A DNA stretch of 46,811 nucleotides from Bacteroidales bacterium UBA1794 (GTDB taxonomy: Bacteria > Bacteroidota > Bacteroidia > Bacteroidales > Bacteroidaceae): contig DCFW01000015.1 of assembly GCA_002315435.1 (NCBI GenBank), forward strand, positions 1 through 46,811, read 5' to 3'. Positions 17,319 to 26,325 of this stretch are shown here, piece after piece (the first letter of the stretch is position 1; each line of letters begins with the position of its first letter). A program made the position numbers and the translations under genes. The notes under the pieces were generated by a model. That model searched no databases. It saw only the letters and a list, made by a program, of their open reading frames with translations, and was not told the DNA's origin.

Positions 17319-20300
17319 ATGACCAAAGAATTCAGATACAGCGCATTCGTGCTATTGGCATTCTGCTCTATCTCAGCACTATTTTCTTGCATAGGAATTA
17401 CTTCTACGCAGGAAGTAAGACTTATTGACTCACTTAATCTACGTTCATACAATTATCGATACAAAAATCCGGATATAGCCTATAAATCCGCCTTCAAAGC
17501 ATACAATCAGGCCCAATCCTATTCACAAGGACGGGCTGAAGCCTGCAACAACATTGCCTTTGTAGAGTATCAAAGGATGAATTATGAAGCTGCGAAAAAG
17601 TTCTACCAGCAAGTATATGATCTGACTCAAAACGAGCTGGAACAAACCATTGCTGATATCGGGATGATGGCCGTTTGCCAAAGGACAGCAATGAATAAAG
17701 ATTTCTATGACTACCGCAATAGTGCATTAAGGCACATGAAGCGTATAGAAGAGAACCACACTTTATACATTGAAAAGAATGAACGTCAAAGATTGAATTT
17801 TGCAAAGACGGAGTTCTATTTGGTATCAGCCACTTACCACTTTTATCTACAGCAAAATAATGAAGCCGTCTATTCTATTAACCATATCGAAGCATCTGAT
17901 CTGAAAGGAGATACTGCACAGACATTATCTTATTTATATCTCAAGGGATTAATCGGTGCTGTCAATCAAAACAACAGCGAACAGTATGTGGTCAACCGCT
18001 TTGATCAATTCTATGAATGTTGGAAACAAAGCTGCAATGGATATACCTATTTCACTGCCATGAGTTTACAACAAATCGGGAGCTTGCTACAATTGCAGAA
18101 GAACTTAAATATTGTACGACAATACAGACCCAATGCAATTGAATTATTAGGTAATGCTCAAAAGGCTGACTTTATACTGCGCACTTTACAGGAAGCCCAA
18201 CATATTTTCAACAGATTCAGAGACTTTTATCACATGACGGCGACATCAGTAAGTATTGGTGAATACCTCAATATTCAAGGTAAATATAAGGCTGCGATTG
18301 ATTCACTGTCTCGAGGATTGGATTATATAAGTACGCAGCACAAGATCTATTATCCCGAACAAAAAGGAGAATGGCTCTATTCTTTTGACAGTACTGATAG
18401 TATTTATACCGAACTGAATTGGATTACGAACGAGCATGTCAAAACAGCACCTGAATGGATCGCACGTATAAGAGAACAACTTAGTGTTTCCTATGCCGGA
18501 CTTAGTGAAAAGATCCCATCAGATTACAACCGTAACATTTATCTGGACCTGATGAATTATACTCGCCAGGACAAAGAATTGGAGAGTAGAAGCAAGTATC
18601 TTGAACATGAGGATCATCTTCTCACGTTTATTTCTTTCAGTGTGCTCATCGCATTGATTCTGCTTATTACTCTTTTCCTTATCTTGAACAAACGCTCTAA
18701 GGGAAAAAACAGACTATATATCAGTCGACTACGAGGGACCTTAGATCTATGTCAGTCGGTAACAGCCTCGCTAAAATCAGATATAGAAAGTACCGAAGAC
18801 ATTAGCAAATCCGTAGAAAAAGCAATTGCGAAGGATATGTACTCTCTTTTTGGAGTCACTTACATGAAAATCATTTCGCTTGAAGATCGTGACGAAGAAA
18901 CAATCGACTTGATAGATAATCCGGAAGAGACCTCCAATAAACATCAATACACCTACCCCATCTATCAGACTAACGATACGATACAGATCGGAACATGGAA
19001 ACTAGAAAGTGAAAGAAGTTTCACAAAGGATGATGTGGCTATGATCAATGTCATCAAACCTTACATCGGGTGGACTCTGAAAAACGGACTCACATTGCTG
19101 TCCCTCGGAGACGAGCGCAAGCAATTGGAAAAACAATATTACATTGTTGAACAGCATATTGAGGACAACAAACGTTCCAATCTCATAAAGAAATCATGCT
19201 TAAGCATTGTCTATGGGATTACTCCATACATAGACCGAATTATCAATGAAGTAAGCAAACTTTCATTAAACGAAGTTGTCGGCAATCGGCAAATTAAAAG
19301 CGGTAAATATCAGTACATTGATGAGTTAGTAACAAAAATCAATGAATACAACGATATATTGTCTCTATGGATCAAAATGAAACAGGGGTCGCTCAACCTC
19401 AACATCGAAAGCTTTGCCTTAAAAGAACTGTTTGAGGTGGTTGCTAAAGGCAAAAGAACTTTCGAGAATAAAAACATCACGTTGACCGTTGATCAAACAG
19501 ACACTTGGGTAAAAGCGGACAGACCTCTTACCCTATTCATGATCAACACACTCATGGAGAATGCCCGTAAATATACTCCCGAAGGTGGTCATGTGGAAGT
19601 CAAAGCCGAAGACTATGATGAATATGTAGAGATATCCGTTACGGACAACGGTCCGGGAATGTCTTCTGAAGATGTAACCAAGATTCTAGGCGAAAAGGTT
19701 TATAACTCTGCAGACATAGGACTAAATAATAAAGCTGCCGAAGATATAAAAAAGAACAAAGGCTATGGATTTGGATTAATGAACTGTAAGGGTATCATTG
19801 AAAAGTACAGGAAAACCAGTTCCATCTTTGATGTTTGCAAATTCAACATAGAGAGTGAACCCGGCAAGGGAAGCAGCTTCCGTTTCAGATTACCTCATGG
19901 GATGAAACGCCTCATGCTGGTGGCTCTACTTGTCATAGGAGCTTGTTCATGTTCACAACCTCAATCTCGGAACAACAGTAAACCTCACAAGAAGAATCCA
20001 TATAGCCATTTATTGCAGCGTGCCTCGGATATGGCTGACACCGCCTATTACTGCAATGTCATGGAGAAATACAAGCTGTCATTAATATATGCCGATTCTG
20101 CGATAGTCAACCTTAATGCTTATTACAAAAAGCAATCACACAATCCTAGAACATTCATGACATTAACCGGATATGGCACTCCGGCCGAGACACAATGGTG
20201 GAATTCGATGATTGAATCGGACTACTACGTAATCTTGGATATTCGTAATGAAGCATCGGTTGCATTCCTGGCTTTGAAAGATTGGAACAACTACTATTAC

Positions 20301-21704
20301 AATAATACGGCTTATACGCAGCTCTACAAATTGGTAAGTGAAGACTATTCGTTGGAAGATTATTGCAGAAGCTTAAAGAACTCAACAAACAATAAAATAG
20401 TCGGAGGTATCTTATTTATCATCATTATTTTCATCTGCTTTGCTGTGTATTATTTTTTGTATATTCGCAAAAGAATACTCAACAGGCTTGATTTGGAACA
20501 AGTCATTGAAATTAACAAACAGCTCCTTTCTTCCTCCACCGAAAGTGATGAGGAGATCGTAAAGAAACTCTTTGATGCAATGAATGAGCTCTTCCCTATT
20601 GATGCACTGGGACTAGCTGTCATTGAAAATGAAACAAACAAGCCTCAATATGCGTTCAATTCACAATACACTGTATGGAACGAAGCATTAAGAGACGTCA
20701 TGGAGAAATGCCTGGAAACACAAACCAAACAAACGGCTGAAGAAGGAAGGATTACAGCAATTCCATTGATCGCCGATATGGGAGAAACTCACAAACGAGT
20801 GGGCATCATGGCATTTATTAGTAAAAATAAGAATGATGCGGAAAGAAATGATCTGCTAATCGCATTGATAAGCAGATACCTGAGTATCGTACTCTTCAAC
20901 CGCATCGTCATGATTGCCGAGAAATATCGAGATATAGAGACGGCCGAAGATGAAGCACGAAGAGCGGCTTATGAGGAAGAGTTGATACATGTGCAAAATA
21001 TGGTATTGGACAACTGCCTTTCCACGATCAAGCATGAAACCATTTACTACCCCAACCGTATCAAACAAATTGTTGATCATCTGAAAACAGAGACAATGCC
21101 TCAGGAAAAAGAAAAGTCTTTAATTGAAGACATGAATGAGTTGATCGATTACTACAAAGGTATCTTCACTATATTGAGCAGTTGTGCTGCCCGACAATTG
21201 GATGACATTACGTTCAGAAGAAAAAATGTGGAAATAGGAAGTTTAATAGAACATGCACATAAGTATTTCAAGAAATCGACACGCAAACTCCCCTATTCGC
21301 TCCACTTAACGACACAGAGCATTAACGGTAAAGTTGTTGGTGATGAAATCCAATTAAAGTATTTAGTGGAGAATCTCATTGATGAAGCAGTGACATACTC
21401 TTGTGACGGAACACTTGATTTCTCTGCAAAGGAAGATGGTGAATACATTCGTTTCCTGTTTACTGATCAACGTAGAAATAAGTCACAAAAGGAACTCAAC
21501 CAATTGTTCTATCCGGATTTGCAGCGAATGGAAGTGGACACTAATGGCGCGCTGCACGGTACAGAATATCTGATATGCAAACAGATCATACGCGATCATG
21601 ATGAATTCTCAGGGCATAGAGGTTCACGAATCAATGCAGAGATATGTCCCGAAGGAGGGTTTACAATCTATTTTACAATTCAAAAACATAGAAATATAAA
21701 TTAA
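17319..21704 (+). CDS. Tandem two-module sensor histidine kinase (DUF5112/DUF5113-like)
   Basis: This 1461-residue open frame holds two full sensor-kinase modules in a row. Module 1 has an N-terminal signal with a Cys (residues 1-26), a TPR-like periplasmic sensor, a membrane helix near 430-455 (FISFSVLIALILLITLFLIL), a linker, a DHp-like helix and an HATPase domain: Asn748 in LMENARKYTP, DNGPGM at 776-781 and a GYGFGL lid. Module 2 begins at Met862 (base 19902) with its own lipoprotein-like signal (MKRLMLVALLVIGACSC), a sensor, a helix (GGILFIIIIFICFAVYYFLY), a DHp-like helix with His1239 (KHETIYYP) and an eroded HATPase. The His position in module 1 reads SIVYGITPYI around Tyr632, with no His; in module 2 the Asn is Glu1356 and DNGPG is lost. 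The response regulator follows six bases later. Separate translation from Met862 is possible. Confidence 0.85.
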   Translation: MTKEFRYSAFVLLAFCSISALFSCIGITSTQEVRLIDSLNLRSYNYRYKNPDIAYKSAFKAYNQAQSYSQGRAEACNNIAFVEYQRMNYEAAKKFYQQVYDLTQNELEQTIADIGMMAVCQRTAMNKDFYDYRNSALRHMKRIEENHTLYIEKNERQRLNFAKTEFYLVSATYHFYLQQNNEAVYSINHIEASDLKGDTAQTLSYLYLKGLIGAVNQNNSEQYVVNRFDQFYECWKQSCNGYTYFTAMSLQQIGSLLQLQKNLNIVRQYRPNAIELLGNAQKADFILRTLQEAQHIFNRFRDFYHMTATSVSIGEYLNIQGKYKAAIDSLSRGLDYISTQHKIYYPEQKGEWLYSFDSTDSIYTELNWITNEHVKTAPEWIARIREQLSVSYAGLSEKIPSDYNRNIYLDLMNYTRQDKELESRSKYLEHEDHLLTFISFSVLIALILLITLFLILNKRSKGKNRLYISRLRGTLDLCQSVTASLKSDIESTEDISKSVEKAIAKDMYSLFGVTYMKIISLEDRDEETIDLIDNPEETSNKHQYTYPIYQTNDTIQIGTWKLESERSFTKDDVAMINVIKPYIGWTLKNGLTLLSLGDERKQLEKQYYIVEQHIEDNKRSNLIKKSCLSIVYGITPYIDRIINEVSKLSLNEVVGNRQIKSGKYQYIDELVTKINEYNDILSLWIKMKQGSLNLNIESFALKELFEVVAKGKRTFENKNITLTVDQTDTWVKADRPLTLFMINTLMENARKYTPEGGHVEVKAEDYDEYVEISVTDNGPGMSSEDVTKILGEKVYNSADIGLNNKAAEDIKKNKGYGFGLMNCKGIIEKYRKTSSIFDVCKFNIESEPGKGSSFRFRLPHGMKRLMLVALLVIGACSCSQPQSRNNSKPHKKNPYSHLLQRASDMADTAYYCNVMEKYKLSLIYADSAIVNLNAYYKKQSHNPRTFMTLTGYGTPAETQWWNSMIESDYYVILDIRNEASVAFLALKDWNNYYYNNTAYTQLYKLVSEDYSLEDYCRSLKNSTNNKIVGGILFIIIIFICFAVYYFLYIRKRILNRLDLEQVIEINKQLLSSSTESDEEIVKKLFDAMNELFPIDALGLAVIENETNKPQYAFNSQYTVWNEALRDVMEKCLETQTKQTAEEGRITAIPLIADMGETHKRVGIMAFISKNKNDAERNDLLIALISRYLSIVLFNRIVMIAEKYRDIETAEDEARRAAYEEELIHVQNMVLDNCLSTIKHETIYYPNRIKQIVDHLKTETMPQEKEKSLIEDMNELIDYYKGIFTILSSCAARQLDDITFRRKNVEIGSLIEHAHKYFKKSTRKLPYSLHLTTQSINGKVVGDEIQLKYLVENLIDEAVTYSCDGTLDFSAKEDGEYIRFLFTDQRRNKSQKELNQLFYPDLQRMEVDTNGALHGTEYLICKQIIRDHDEFSGHRGSRINAEICPEGGFTIYFTIQKHRNIN

Positions 21705-21710
21705 AAAGAT

Positions 21711-22442
21711 ATGGAATACAGCAAGAAATTCAAAGTGATTATAGTTGAAGATGTCAAACTGGAATTGAAAGGTACTGAAGAGATTTTCCGTAATGAAATA
21801 TCGGATGCAGAAGTTATAGGTACAGCAATGACTGAACAAGAATTCTGGCCGCTGATCGACAATCAGCAACCTGATATGGTATTGCTTGACTTGGGATTAG
21901 GAGGATCTACGATGATCGGTGTAGAAATATGCCGCAATATCAAGAAGAAATATGCTGACGTGAAAGTACTTATCTTCACAGGCGAAGTGCTTAATGAGAA
22001 ATTATGGGTGGATGCACTCAAAGCCGGAGCTGAAGGTATCATCCTTAAAACAGGCGAACTACTTACTAAAACAGACGTTCAAGCCGTGAGGGAAGGTAAA
22101 AAACTAGTATTCAATTACCCTATACTGGAGAAGATTGTAGAACGTTTCATGAGTTCCGTCTCGCAGGAAACGGCTCGCCAAGATGCCATTATCGATTATG
22201 ACATTGATGAATATGACGAACGATTCTTGCGACATCTGGCTCTGGGCTATACCAAAGATATGATTGCCAACTTGAAAGGAATGCCTTTCGGTGTGAAATC
22301 ATTGGAAAAGCGTCAAGGAGATTTGATTAACCGACTGTTTCCTAAAGGAGAAGGTATCGGCGTGAACGCAACAAAATTAGTGGTTAGAGCCTTACAATTG
22401 CGTATTATTGACCTGGACAATCTAGAACCGGATGACGAATAA
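21711..22442 (+). CDS. Response regulator with receiver and LuxR-like C-terminal domain
   Basis: This 243-residue cytoplasmic regulator has a receiver domain (residues 7-125): an acidic patch at VIIVEDVK, the phospho-acceptor Asp60 in PDMVLLDLGLGG, the switch Thr in VLIFTGE and the conserved Lys in GIILKTGE. The C-terminal part (about 160-240) contains a helix-turn-helix-like stretch reminiscent of LuxR/NarL proteins (RFLRHLALGYTKDMIANLKG and SLEKRQGDLINRLFP). Its start lies six bases after the double kinase and its end overlaps the transporter gene by 11 bases, so the three genes should form one operon. It is the natural phosphate receiver for His1239 of the kinase. Its DNA target is unknown; the direct repeats at 17180-17233 are candidates. 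Confidence 0.87.
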   Translation: MEYSKKFKVIIVEDVKLELKGTEEIFRNEISDAEVIGTAMTEQEFWPLIDNQQPDMVLLDLGLGGSTMIGVEICRNIKKKYADVKVLIFTGEVLNEKLWVDALKAGAEGIILKTGELLTKTDVQAVREGKKLVFNYPILEKIVERFMSSVSQETARQDAIIDYDIDEYDERFLRHLALGYTKDMIANLKGMPFGVKSLEKRQGDLINRLFPKGEGIGVNATKLVVRALQLRIIDLDNLEPDDE

Positions 22443-23886
22443 ATGGCGTACACCGCATCCCGCCACGATGTACTTGTTACTGACAATGCTCATCGTTTTT
22501 GTTTCGTGGATATGTGATATCTACGGAGTGAGCGTCATAAACCCACAATCAGGCGAGGAAGTACGCATACAAAACTTACTTAATTCCGAGGGAATACGCT
22601 GGATCATACGCCACGTACAAAGTAATTTCTCCTCGTTCGATCCCTTCGGAATGGCCATTTTAGCACTTTTAGGATTAGGTGCGGCCGAGCATTCGGGATT
22701 CATTAATGCTTGCCTGCGCTATTTCACAGCCAAGCAGAGCCACAAGCGTGCCATTATTTTAATTATAATTGTCTTGGGCATCGGCTCAAGCATGCTGGGT
22801 GAAATAGGTTACATCATCCTTATTCCATTGGCAATATATCTGTTCAAAGCAGCTAAATTGCCCCAACAAGCCGGTGTGATAGTCGCTTTTGTTTCCGTAA
22901 GTTGCGGCTTCGGAGCCAACCTGTTCATCACAGCCATAGACCCCATGCTTATGCGTTATACGCAAGAGGCCGCCACAAACAGCAATATTGCTCAAAATCA
23001 TATTGGCATCTTTTCCAATTATTGTTTCTCTGCAGTCTCCATGTTGATCCAAACAGCTATCATCTATGTGATTACATACAAGCAGTTGATACCTAAAATG
23101 CAACAAAAGGAAGCTGTCATTGACGAACCGTATAAACCACTATCCAAGAAAGAGCGTCAGGCACTTTTCAATTCACTCATTATCGGATTGATCTATATCA
23201 TCGTTGTGGTGTTTGCCACCTTCTCGCCATGGGGGATATTGCGGGGTGTCATGGGCGATTTAACACGAAGTCCGTTCATTTTCGGTTCACTCTTTCTTAT
23301 TTCCTTGTGGATTGGATTGATGGGCGTAGCTTACGGATTCTCCACGAACAACTATAATTCAGATAGGGATGTAATCAACGGATTAACTCAACCACTAAAA
23401 ATATTGGGTAACTTTCTGGTCATCTGTTTCTTTGCTGCACAACTATTTGCTTGCATTGAATATTCTCACTTAGATCAATGTCTATTGGTCACCGCCGGCA
23501 ATTGGTTCGGTTCGATCAAATGGATACATCCACTACCCACTCTTATCGTATTTATACTATTGGCAGCCGTACTTAATTTAGCCGTCACCTCAGGCACGCT
23601 TAAATGGAGCATACTGGCTTATTTTGCCATACCGATATTAGGCAAACTGGGTGTAGGGCCTGAAATCACTCAAGCATCGTTCCGAATCGGCAACAACGCC
23701 ACCACCATTGTCACTCCATTGCTTCCCTACATTCCGTGGGTATTGGTATGGCTAATGCATTTTGATAAGAAAGCATCGTTTGATACACTTATACACTACA
23801 CTTGGAGATATTCAGCGGCAATGCTCGTTTCATGGATTATTCTTTTTGTCGCATGGTATATGCTAAATATTCCTTTTGGCTTTTGA
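22432..23886 (+). CDS. AbgT-family transporter (p-aminobenzoyl-glutamate type)
   Basis: This 484-residue inner-membrane protein has about 12 hydrophobic segments, starting near residue 12 (TMYLLLTMLIVFVSWICDIY). It carries AbgT family sequence such as FDPFGMAILALLGLGAAEHS, GEIGYIILIPLAIYLF and, near the C-terminus, SGTLKWSILAYFAIPI with FRIGNNATTIVTPLLPYIPW. Characterised AbgT members import p-aminobenzoyl-glutamate or export folate-related compounds and sulfonamides. Length is slightly below the usual 500 or so. The start overlaps the end of the response regulator by 11 bases, which suggests translational coupling and a link between the signalling system and its transport. The real substrate is not evident. 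Confidence 0.85.
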   Translation: MTNKWRTPHPATMYLLLTMLIVFVSWICDIYGVSVINPQSGEEVRIQNLLNSEGIRWIIRHVQSNFSSFDPFGMAILALLGLGAAEHSGFINACLRYFTAKQSHKRAIILIIIVLGIGSSMLGEIGYIILIPLAIYLFKAAKLPQQAGVIVAFVSVSCGFGANLFITAIDPMLMRYTQEAATNSNIAQNHIGIFSNYCFSAVSMLIQTAIIYVITYKQLIPKMQQKEAVIDEPYKPLSKKERQALFNSLIIGLIYIIVVVFATFSPWGILRGVMGDLTRSPFIFGSLFLISLWIGLMGVAYGFSTNNYNSDRDVINGLTQPLKILGNFLVICFFAAQLFACIEYSHLDQCLLVTAGNWFGSIKWIHPLPTLIVFILLAAVLNLAVTSGTLKWSILAYFAIPILGKLGVGPEITQASFRIGNNATTIVTPLLPYIPWVLVWLMHFDKKASFDTLIHYTWRYSAAMLVSWIILFVAWYMLNIPFGF

Positions 23887-23902
23887 TTTAACACTTAAAG
23901 TA

Positions 23903-23932
23903 TTGATACATTATAAACAAATATTATATTTG
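23903..23932 (+). promoter_or_regulatory. Promoter of the 58-residue small gene
   Basis: TTG (23903-23905), exactly 19 bases, then TATATTTG (23925-23932) gives a good Bacteroidetes promoter 36 bases before the ATG at 23969. Confidence 0.72.
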
Positions 23933-23968
23933 TAATAATACTTATGTTTATCAGAAAGGAGACCGACT

Positions 23969-24145
23969 ATGGTAATGGAGAAAACACCGATCCCAACAAA
24001 CGAACAAAATGTGGATGATTCTTTATCTGAAAAGATGAAGGAAGTGACTGAACAGGCTACACGCAAAGTGAGAAACTTTCGTCGTAGATACTTTCAAAGG
24101 ATGAGTGAGGACTTGAAAAAGCAAAAGAAATCATGGGCGAAATAA
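23969..24145 (+). CDS. Small basic hypothetical protein (58 residues)
   Basis: This 58-residue frame begins MVMEKTPIPTNEQNVDDSLS and continues with a Lys/Arg-rich, probably helical half that includes KVRNFRRRYFQRMSEDLKKQ. No signal peptide or membrane helix is seen and no family is recognised. Support comes from its surroundings: a consensus promoter 36 bases upstream, an AAAGGAG stretch about seven bases before the ATG, and a perfect terminator hairpin that includes its last codons, with the TAA stop in the loop. An alternative start is Met3. The basic amphipathic character could suit nucleic-acid or ribosome binding, but that is a guess. Confidence 0.65.
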   Translation: MVMEKTPIPTNEQNVDDSLSEKMKEVTEQATRKVRNFRRRYFQRMSEDLKKQKKSWAK

Positions 24146-24154
24146 TTCGCCCAT
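24133..24154. terminator. Bidirectional hairpin between convergent genes
   Basis: A perfect 9-bp stem, ATGGGCGAA / TTCGCCCAT with loop ATAA, contains the stop codon of the small gene in its loop and lies just past the stop of the leftward hydrolase gene. The T-tracts are weak in both directions. Confidence 0.65.
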
Positions 24155-24160
24155 TAGTAT

Positions 24161-24799
24161 TTATATAAAAAAAGGGTTATGCACCTTTTCATCTCCTATG
24201 GTCGTGGTCTCACCGTGACCGGGATACACAACTGTGTTATCAGGCAACACAAACAAACGATCCAGTATGGCTTGATGAAGCATGTCAAAATTGCCACCTG
24301 CCAAATCCGCTCTACCCATGCTTCCACGGAATAGCACATCTCCTGAAAAGATACAATCGGATTCTTTTTGATAATAGACCAAACTGCCTGGAGAATGTCC
24401 GGGTACAAGGATGCATTCCAAAGACGTATCGCCGAATGTAACCATCTCGCCATCATCCAAATATTTAAGCAACGGAGCAGGAGGTTCTTTCATTTCTATG
24501 CCAAACTGCCGGCTATGCTGTGGAGCATTCTCATACCAACTTTCATCACCTTGATTGGCTTCGCCCTTCAATCCAAATTCTTTGTAGAGAAAAGCGGTTC
24601 CGAATATATGATCGGGATGCAAGTGTGTAAGCAACAAATGATCCACCGTGAGATGTTCGCCGATAATATAATTTTTCAACATCTCGTCCTCTTCAGGATA
24701 GTAACATCCCGGATCTATAATCACGGCATGTCCTTCATCATCACTTAGCACATAACAGTTTTCAGGAAACATGTTAAATTCAAATCTCTTAATCTTCAT
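24161..24799 (-). CDS. Metallo-beta-lactamase-fold hydrolase (glyoxalase II-like)
   Basis: This 212-residue cytoplasmic hydrolase of the metallo-beta-lactamase fold has the metal-binding signature LLLTHLHPDHIFG near residue 60, a second metal site in ILVPGHSPGSLVYY, the Asp in CIFSGDVLF and a final His in VVYPGHGETTTIG. Such short glyoxalase II-like proteins hydrolyse thioesters, for example S-lactoylglutathione analogues or persulfides, but the substrate cannot be read here. It is the last gene of the leftward operon lipoprotein-rsmG-hydrolase. The start MKIKRFEFNMFPENC was preferred; a frame start three codons earlier (MNA, base 24808) is also possible. Confidence 0.85.
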   Translation of the reverse strand: MKIKRFEFNMFPENCYVLSDDEGHAVIIDPGCYYPEEDEMLKNYIIGEHLTVDHLLLTHLHPDHIFGTAFLYKEFGLKGEANQGDESWYENAPQHSRQFGIEMKEPPAPLLKYLDDGEMVTFGDTSLECILVPGHSPGSLVYYQKESDCIFSGDVLFRGSMGRADLAGGNFDMLHQAILDRLFVLPDNTVVYPGHGETTTIGDEKVHNPFFI

Positions 24800-24818
24800 A
24801 GCATTCACGTTTTATAAT

Positions 24819-25442
24819 TCACGACATGGGTAGGAACACCACTTTCTTTTCGCCGAAGTACTCTTCCTTGAACCACTGACTCAAATCATCAATCACTACA
24901 ATGTTTTTAAAAGGATGCGACTCACTTGCCAGCTCCCCGCCTTTCAAGCAGATCAAGCCATTGGGCAAGGCATTGATTGATTTCTTCAATATATTTTTCT
25001 TCACCAGACGTGCCAAATCAGCTAGAGGCATCACAGCACGACTTACCACAAAGTCAAATTTATCCTTTACCTCTTCGGCTCTTGCATGCTGAAAGGTGAC
25101 ATTCTTCAGACCAATGGCAGCAGCCACTTCTGTAGCCACTTTCACTTTCTTTCCTATGCTGTCAACCAAATGAAAATGCACTTCAGGGAACATGATAGCT
25201 AATGGAATACCGGGGAATCCACCACCTGTTCCTAAATCCATCACCTCCGTACCGGGTTTGAATCGAATCACACAGGCAATGCCTAATGAGTGAAGCACAT
25301 GATGTTCGTAAAGATTCTCAATATCTTTACGTGAAATCACGTTTATCTTACTGTTCCAATCAAGGTACAGATCATAAAGAGCATCATATTGGTTACGTTG
25401 CTCCTCGGTAAGTGAAGGGAAATATTTATCTATCAGTTCCAT
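24819..25442 (-). CDS. rsmG: 16S rRNA (guanine-527-N7) methyltransferase
   Basis: This 207-residue RsmG/GidB enzyme transfers a methyl group from S-adenosylmethionine to N7 of G527 in 16S rRNA. It begins with the family's N-terminal helices (YLDWNSKINVISRKDIENLY then EHHVLHSLGIA). The SAM-binding loop is VMDLGTGGGFPGIPLAIMFP, followed by FHLVDSIGKKVKVA and VVSRAVMPLADL. Length is typical. It starts four bases after the stop of the upstream lipoprotein gene and precedes the metallohydrolase by 10-19 bases, so it is the middle gene of a three-gene operon. Confidence 0.95.
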   Translation of the reverse strand: MELIDKYFPSLTEEQRNQYDALYDLYLDWNSKINVISRKDIENLYEHHVLHSLGIACVIRFKPGTEVMDLGTGGGFPGIPLAIMFPEVHFHLVDSIGKKVKVATEVAAAIGLKNVTFQHARAEEVKDKFDFVVSRAVMPLADLARLVKKNILKKSINALPNGLICLKGGELASESHPFKNIVVIDDLSQWFKEEYFGEKKVVFLPMS

Positions 25443-25446
25443 ATAT

Positions 25447-26298
25447 TTATTCTAAAATTTCAGCTAAGGGATTATGGTTCGTATTCAACATTTCACGTAC
25501 TGCATCAAACGGAATTTTCACATTCAATGAACCCACAGCGTAAGGTGCAATCTCATAAATATTATAATAAAAACAAATCTCTTTCTCCGTTACATAAAAA
25601 TTCTCTGTGGGTGCCAATGAATCGGAAGCGAAGAATCCCAGATCTTCAAGATCTTTCTCGGTTTTCACCTTCATCATATGTTCCAGTTCAGCTAAAAGCT
25701 GCTGAGTCAAAGCCGGTTCATAGTCACCTGTAAAGATATCATCCAAATGAATCACTTTGCCCGTAAGAGCATTGAAATTCAGGAAATAGGATTCATTCAT
25801 ACCATGAGCTCCACCCGTATTGTCAGTAATATTTACCCGATAAGAAAGTACATCATTTTCATTAAAAATGAAATTAGATTTCATCACTTTCGTGTAATTA
25901 TACCACCGGAGTTTGGTTTGCGTTGGATTTTCCTGGAAATCCTGCTTATAGGTTGGTCCCACTTCATCATTAAACTGAGTGAAATAAGAGTTCTTGAACG
26001 AATCCACAGCCTGTTCAAAAGGTATTGTTTGATATTCATCACCAAAAGTTGCAGCAGTAATGGCTTTATTGATACTGTCTTTGATATAAGGTTTCGCAGC
26101 TTGCTTCACATACACCAAATTAGCTTTAAAATCCGCATAAGGTTTTGCGGTGTCATTATCAAAATGCACTGATTTGCTTATATGCAAACTGTCTGTCACT
26201 AAAGAAGCTGCAGATTTTTCATTCTTTCCTGCACATGAAATCAACCCCGTGAGGAAAAGAATACCTACAGCAAAAATACTGATTCTATTTTTTTTCAT
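25447..26298 (-). CDS. RsiV/DUF3298-type lipoprotein
   Basis: This 283-residue predicted lipoprotein has a signal (MKKNRISIFAVGILFLTGLI then SCAGK; Cys about residue 22). A DUF4163-like region follows, and a C-terminal DUF3298 (RsiV-like) domain with LSYRVNITDNTGGAHGMNES, LNFNALTGKVIHLDDIFTGD and a final VGSLNVKIPFDAVREML. In RsiV of Bacillus this fold binds lysozyme; many Bacteroidetes relatives are uncharacterised surface or periplasmic lipoproteins. The open frame extends ten codons upstream to 26328, but that ATG lies inside the -7 box of the promoter at 26326-26355, so the start at 26298 is chosen. It leads the rsmG operon. Confidence 0.82.
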   Translation of the reverse strand: MKKNRISIFAVGILFLTGLISCAGKNEKSAASLVTDSLHISKSVHFDNDTAKPYADFKANLVYVKQAAKPYIKDSINKAITAATFGDEYQTIPFEQAVDSFKNSYFTQFNDEVGPTYKQDFQENPTQTKLRWYNYTKVMKSNFIFNENDVLSYRVNITDNTGGAHGMNESYFLNFNALTGKVIHLDDIFTGDYEPALTQQLLAELEHMMKVKTEKDLEDLGFFASDSLAPTENFYVTEKEICFYYNIYEIAPYAVGSLNVKIPFDAVREMLNTNHNPLAEILE

Positions 26299-26325
26299 TG
26301 AACATTCTCTATTGATTATGAAATG

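Noticed and set aside
17319..21704. Kinase fusion as a sequencing or assembly error
   Set aside because: The frame is open across the junction without any disruption, the complementary decay of the two modules argues for long joint evolution, and a single-chain topology is feasible.
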